7,534 nt of DNA. Source: Minisyncoccota bacterium (lineage in GTDB: Bacteria > Patescibacteriota > Minisyncoccia > Phycocordibacterales > GCA-2747955). Under the pieces are notes generated by a model. It was not told where the DNA came from. It was given only the letters and a program-made list of their open reading frames with translations, and made no database searches. The position numbers and the translations under genes are program-made. The stretch spans positions 1-7,534 of the forward strand of contig CALLVB010000102.1 of assembly GCA_938010795.1 (NCBI GenBank), given 5' to 3'. Shown piece after piece: positions 5,245-7,534 of the stretch. The first letter of the stretch is position 1. Every line of letters starts with the position of its first letter.

Positions 5245-5811
5245 ATGGCAGAAATACAAGCATCATTTATTCCTAAAAAAGATATTAAGAGAAAGAGTAA
5301 GGGACGAGGAGGTTTCTCAATTAATATTTTTCTCCTTATTGCAGTAGTTATTTTTCTAACAGCAATCTTTGCATCACTCGGTGTCTTACTTTTAGAAAAA
5401 AAAGTTCAAGCTGACATTAATCAAGCGTCTGCTGAATTAGAACAAGAGAAAGAAAATTTTGGGCTTGATGCAATCAAAGAATTTATTTTAGCTTCTAATA
5501 GATTACAAGCTACTGATGAGATTATTAACAATCATATTAATGTGGGAGAAATCTTTAGACTTCTTGAAGACGACACTCTTACTGAGGTGGTAGTTTCAAA
5601 CTTCTCATTTAGAACAGAACAGGACAAGGTCGTAATTACCGCAAGAGGAAGTGCTCCTACCTATGAACATGTCGCAGTTCAGTCACAAAAGTATGGTGAA
5701 AATAATAAGATAGGAGACCTTATTCTCTCTGACGTTGATCAAAACAGAGAAGGGGGTGTTGCATTTAACATAGCATTCTCCGTCGATACCTCTTATCTTT
5801 TAGCTAATTAA
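5245..5811 (+). CDS. pilN: PilN-like type IV pilus inner-membrane assembly protein
   Basis: PilN joins PilM in the cytoplasm to PilO in the periplasm as part of the pilus alignment platform. This 188-residue protein has a short basic cytoplasmic N-terminus (MAEIQASFIPKKDIKRK), where PilN proteins normally hold the PilM-binding segment, one membrane helix (about 25-50), a short coiled coil (about 50-75) and an alpha/beta domain that ends near SVDTSYLLAN. That layout fits the PilN family, although sequence identity is expected to be low. ATG 5245 is preferred to GTG 5206: the longer form would start inside the promoter, directly after the terminator, and would add residues before the basic segment. 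It is the first gene of its transcript, and the PilO-like gene starts 6 nt after its stop. PilM, usually just upstream, is not here. Confidence 0.78.
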   Translation: MAEIQASFIPKKDIKRKSKGRGGFSINIFLLIAVVIFLTAIFASLGVLLLEKKVQADINQASAELEQEKENFGLDAIKEFILASNRLQATDEIINNHINVGEIFRLLEDDTLTEVVVSNFSFRTEQDKVVITARGSAPTYEHVAVQSQKYGENNKIGDLILSDVDQNREGGVAFNIAFSVDTSYLLAN

Positions 5812-5817
5812 TATTAT

Positions 5818-6384
5818 ATGCAGTACTTACTTCCCATCATTCTTATAGGATTATCTGGAGCACTCTTCTTGTTCTGGATTGATCCTACATACGACAAGGT
5901 AAAAGACTTACAAACAGAGTTTGCTTCTTTTGATGAAGCTCGAGCAAAAACAGCTGAGATTAGAGAGTTTAGAAAACAAATTAATCAAAAATACCAAACC
6001 ATTACTCAAGCTAACTTTAAGAAGCTTGAAAAAGTATTACCGTCACACATTGACAACATCCAGTTGATTCTCGATGTAAATACTATCGCTGATAATAACG
6101 GTATGACTATTCGGGATATTCGGATCAATAAAAGAGAGGGAGCTTCTGGGGCAGGTCGTGAGACTATTCAAACAGAGAGTGAAGGGTTATATGACACAGT
6201 AGAGTTTTCATTCTCAGTTGTTTCTAATTATGAAAACTTTAAAAAATTCCTTGATGCACTTGCAAGCTCATTGCGTGTGGTTGATGTTACTTCAGTATCA
6301 ATCTCAAACATCAGTGGTGAAACTGAGTTTTACAGATATGATGTTGGAATCAAGACATATTGGCTTGAGGCTGAAGAAGAATAA
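5818..6384 (+). CDS. pilO: PilO-like type IV pilus inner-membrane assembly protein
   Basis: PilO pairs with PilN to form the periplasmic part of the alignment platform. This 188-residue protein has one N-terminal helix (about 3-20), a long coiled coil (about 25-72) and a ferredoxin-like domain starting with the typical LPSHIDNIQLILDVNTIA (74-91), followed by NNGMTIRDI and NYENFKKFLDALASSLRVVD (137-156), a PilO-type block where helix residues lead into a conserved strand. The length fits the family. It ends in three TAA codons in a row in frame (6382-6390). It lies between PilN-like and a small membrane gene, 6 nt and 11 nt away, so all are one operon. Confidence 0.85.
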   Translation: MQYLLPIILIGLSGALFLFWIDPTYDKVKDLQTEFASFDEARAKTAEIREFRKQINQKYQTITQANFKKLEKVLPSHIDNIQLILDVNTIADNNGMTIRDIRINKREGASGAGRETIQTESEGLYDTVEFSFSVVSNYENFKKFLDALASSLRVVDVTSVSISNISGETEFYRYDVGIKTYWLEAEEE

Positions 6385-6395
6385 TAATAATTACT

Positions 6396-6812
6396 ATGGA
6401 ATCATTACGAAATCTCATTAAAAAAAATCAAGGAGCGGTTATAGGGCTAGTTGTGCTTGCTGGGTTATTTATCGTATACAACACATTTATAAAAAAAGAT
6501 GAAGGACCTGATTTAGTAAATGAATCGCAAGGTATTAGAAATCTTGAGCTAGGAAGGGAAATTATTCTGACACTAAATAGACTCAAGACTATTCAAATTG
6601 ACACAGGGATCTTAGAGGATCCTCGATTCCAAAAACTACAAGACTATTCACAGCCATTACCTCAGTATTCAATTAGTAAACAAAATCCATTTGAGGTTGA
6701 AATCCCAGGTTCAATATCATCTCAATCAGTTGAGATTGAGATTGAGCAGCCACTTGTAGAGCAAGCAACAACAGAAACACAAGAAGACACAGGAGATACT
6801 AATACTAACTAA
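6396..6812 (+). CDS. Unknown single-span membrane protein in the PilP position
   Basis: This 138-residue protein is not recognised as a named family. It has a basic N-terminus, one membrane helix (about 13-32), a predicted helical segment GREIILTLNRLKTIQIDTG (53-71) followed by DPRFQKL (75-81), the short motif QNPF (96-99) and an acidic, Thr/Gln-rich disordered tail (about 100-138). Its place, directly after PilO-like and 4 nt before PilB-like, is where PilP often stands in type IV pilus operons, and PilP proteins have a comparable R-D-P-F motif after a disordered stretch. PilP, however, is a lipoprotein; this has no cysteine and no outer membrane partner is expected in CPR cells. A functional stand-in for PilP is a plausible but unproven reading. 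Confidence 0.7.
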   Translation: MESLRNLIKKNQGAVIGLVVLAGLFIVYNTFIKKDEGPDLVNESQGIRNLELGREIILTLNRLKTIQIDTGILEDPRFQKLQDYSQPLPQYSISKQNPFEVEIPGSISSQSVEIEIEQPLVEQATTETQEDTGDTNTN

Positions 6813-6816
6813 TTCT

Positions 6817-7534
6817 ATGAGTCTATTAGATGAATTTATAAAAAAGAATCTGGTTGATAGGCAAGATGCCGCTCGTATAGAAGAAGAGATGGAAGAAGGT
6901 AAAACACTGGATGAGGTTTTACTTGATAAACAAATTGACCCTCTTGAAATTTTTAAGGTAAAAAAGGAGTATTACAGCTCGCTGTTGGTTAAAGAGTATG
7001 ACGAAGAGTTAGTACCTCCAGAGATTTTAAGGTTTGTTCCTCAAAAATCAGCACTCCACTATAAGTTCGTACCTATTGGTAAAGATATTGATGGAGACTT
7101 GATGATTGGTGTTATTGATCCTGATAACTTGGCTGCGAAATCTGCCATTGAGTTTATTGCAAACAATAATAATATTGGTTACAAGTTATATCTCATCTCA
7201 TATGAGTATTTCGAGTTTATCATGAGGAATTACTCTGGTGTGAAAGGAGAGGTGAAAGAGGCACTGGGGATGCTCCAAGACGCACAAGATGATGAGATTG
7301 AAGTGAATAATGCCGAGGCTGAATCTCAAAAAATCATTGAGGATGCACCTATTACAAAAATTGTTTCAAACATTTTAAAGTATGCTGCTGAGAAACGTGC
7401 ATCAGATATTCACGTTGAAGTATGGGACAAAGAGGTTTCTGTGCGATACCGTATCGATGGACTTATGACCAAGGACTTAGTACTACCTAAAAATGTTCAC
7501 TCTGCAGTGATCGCACGTATTAAGATTCTTTCTA
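6817..7534 (+). CDS. pilB: PilB/GspE-family pilus assembly ATPase, 3' end outside window
   Basis: The open frame runs 239 residues to the window edge without a stop. Residues 1-150 form the N-terminal domain of type II secretion/pilus ATPases (MshEN/T2SSE-N type, LLDEFIKKNLVDRQDAARI and later PIGKDIDGDLMIGVIDPDNL). The ATPase domain begins at DAPITKIVSNIL (176-187), followed by the family marks ASDIHVE (195-201), VRYRIDG (209-215) and ARIKILS (233-239). Walker A, the Asp box, Walker B and the His box should follow beyond the edge. ATP hydrolysis by this hexamer drives pilin insertion at the inner membrane. I favour an assembly ATPase (PilB/GspE) over the retraction ATPase PilT because of the long N-terminal domain. 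It starts 4 nt after the preceding stop, so it belongs to the same operon. Confidence 0.9.
   Translation, partial: MSLLDEFIKKNLVDRQDAARIEEEMEEGKTLDEVLLDKQIDPLEIFKVKKEYYSSLLVKEYDEELVPPEILRFVPQKSALHYKFVPIGKDIDGDLMIGVIDPDNLAAKSAIEFIANNNNIGYKLYLISYEYFEFIMRNYSGVKGEVKEALGMLQDAQDDEIEVNNAEAESQKIIEDAPITKIVSNILKYAAEKRASDIHVEVWDKEVSVRYRIDGLMTKDLVLPKNVHSAVIARIKILS

Noticed and set aside
6218..6421. Plus-strand 67-codon open frame overlapping the PilO-like gene
   Set aside because: It is a frame shadow of the PilO-like gene with no own start signal or recognisable product.
1..7534. Recoded UGA (glycine) as in some CPR lineages
   Set aside because: No gene needs an in-frame TGA to stay open, and glycines are encoded by GGN codons. 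TGA is also not used as a stop here, but eleven stops are too few to draw a conclusion.

Overview
This window looks like chromosomal DNA of a Candidate Phyla Radiation bacterium (Patescibacteria, probably a Parcubacteria-type lineage). That is an inference from style and gene content: moderately AT-rich DNA, very tight one-strand gene packing, an almost complete lack of Shine-Dalgarno sequences, and a surface-appendage locus that mixes VirB2/TrbC-like two-helix pilins with type IV pilus assembly genes. The standard code fits. Ten of the eleven complete stop codons are TAA and one is TAG, and no in-frame TGA is read through. All genes lie on the + strand.

Layout. Positions 1-426 hold the 3' end of pnp (polynucleotide phosphorylase), ending after its KH domain with no S1 domain. 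After a 62-nt gap carrying a promoter come a class I SAM-dependent methyltransferase (489-1037), a membrane-anchored solute-binding-protein-like gene (1043-2344) and a large secreted protein (2358-3599). The large protein carries a fibronectin-III-like domain, three thrombospondin type 3 calcium repeats, six cysteines and a C-terminal two-helix pilin-like domain. Four small two-helix pilin-like genes follow (3638-4084, 4096-4431, 4522-4863, 4885-5139). A strong hairpin terminator (5172-5204) closes this block.

A second block starts at once from a promoter whose -10 box lies 6 nt before the start codon: a PilN-like gene (5245-5811), a PilO-like gene (5818-6384), an unknown single-span membrane protein in the position of PilP (6396-6812), and the 5' part of a PilB/GspE assembly ATPase (6817 to the window edge).

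How the parts may work together (inference). The PilN/PilO/PilB set would form the inner-membrane platform and motor of a type IV pilus-like machine. The pilin-like array may supply small membrane or filament subunits, with the Fn3/TSP3 chimera as a large exposed adhesin or tip-like member and the solute-binding-like protein as a surface receptor. No VirB4-type ATPase, prepilin peptidase, classical type IV pilin, PilM or PilC lies in the window, so the tie between the two blocks rests on adjacency only.

Expression. At least three, possibly four, promoters sit so close to start codons that transcription would begin at or within a few bases of the ATG, which predicts leaderless mRNAs. The strongest promoter region, with two overlapping promoters, precedes the pilin-like gene at 4522, a candidate for the most abundant subunit. 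No gap between genes exceeds about 105 nt. I saw no tRNA, rRNA, CRISPR or insertion sequence.
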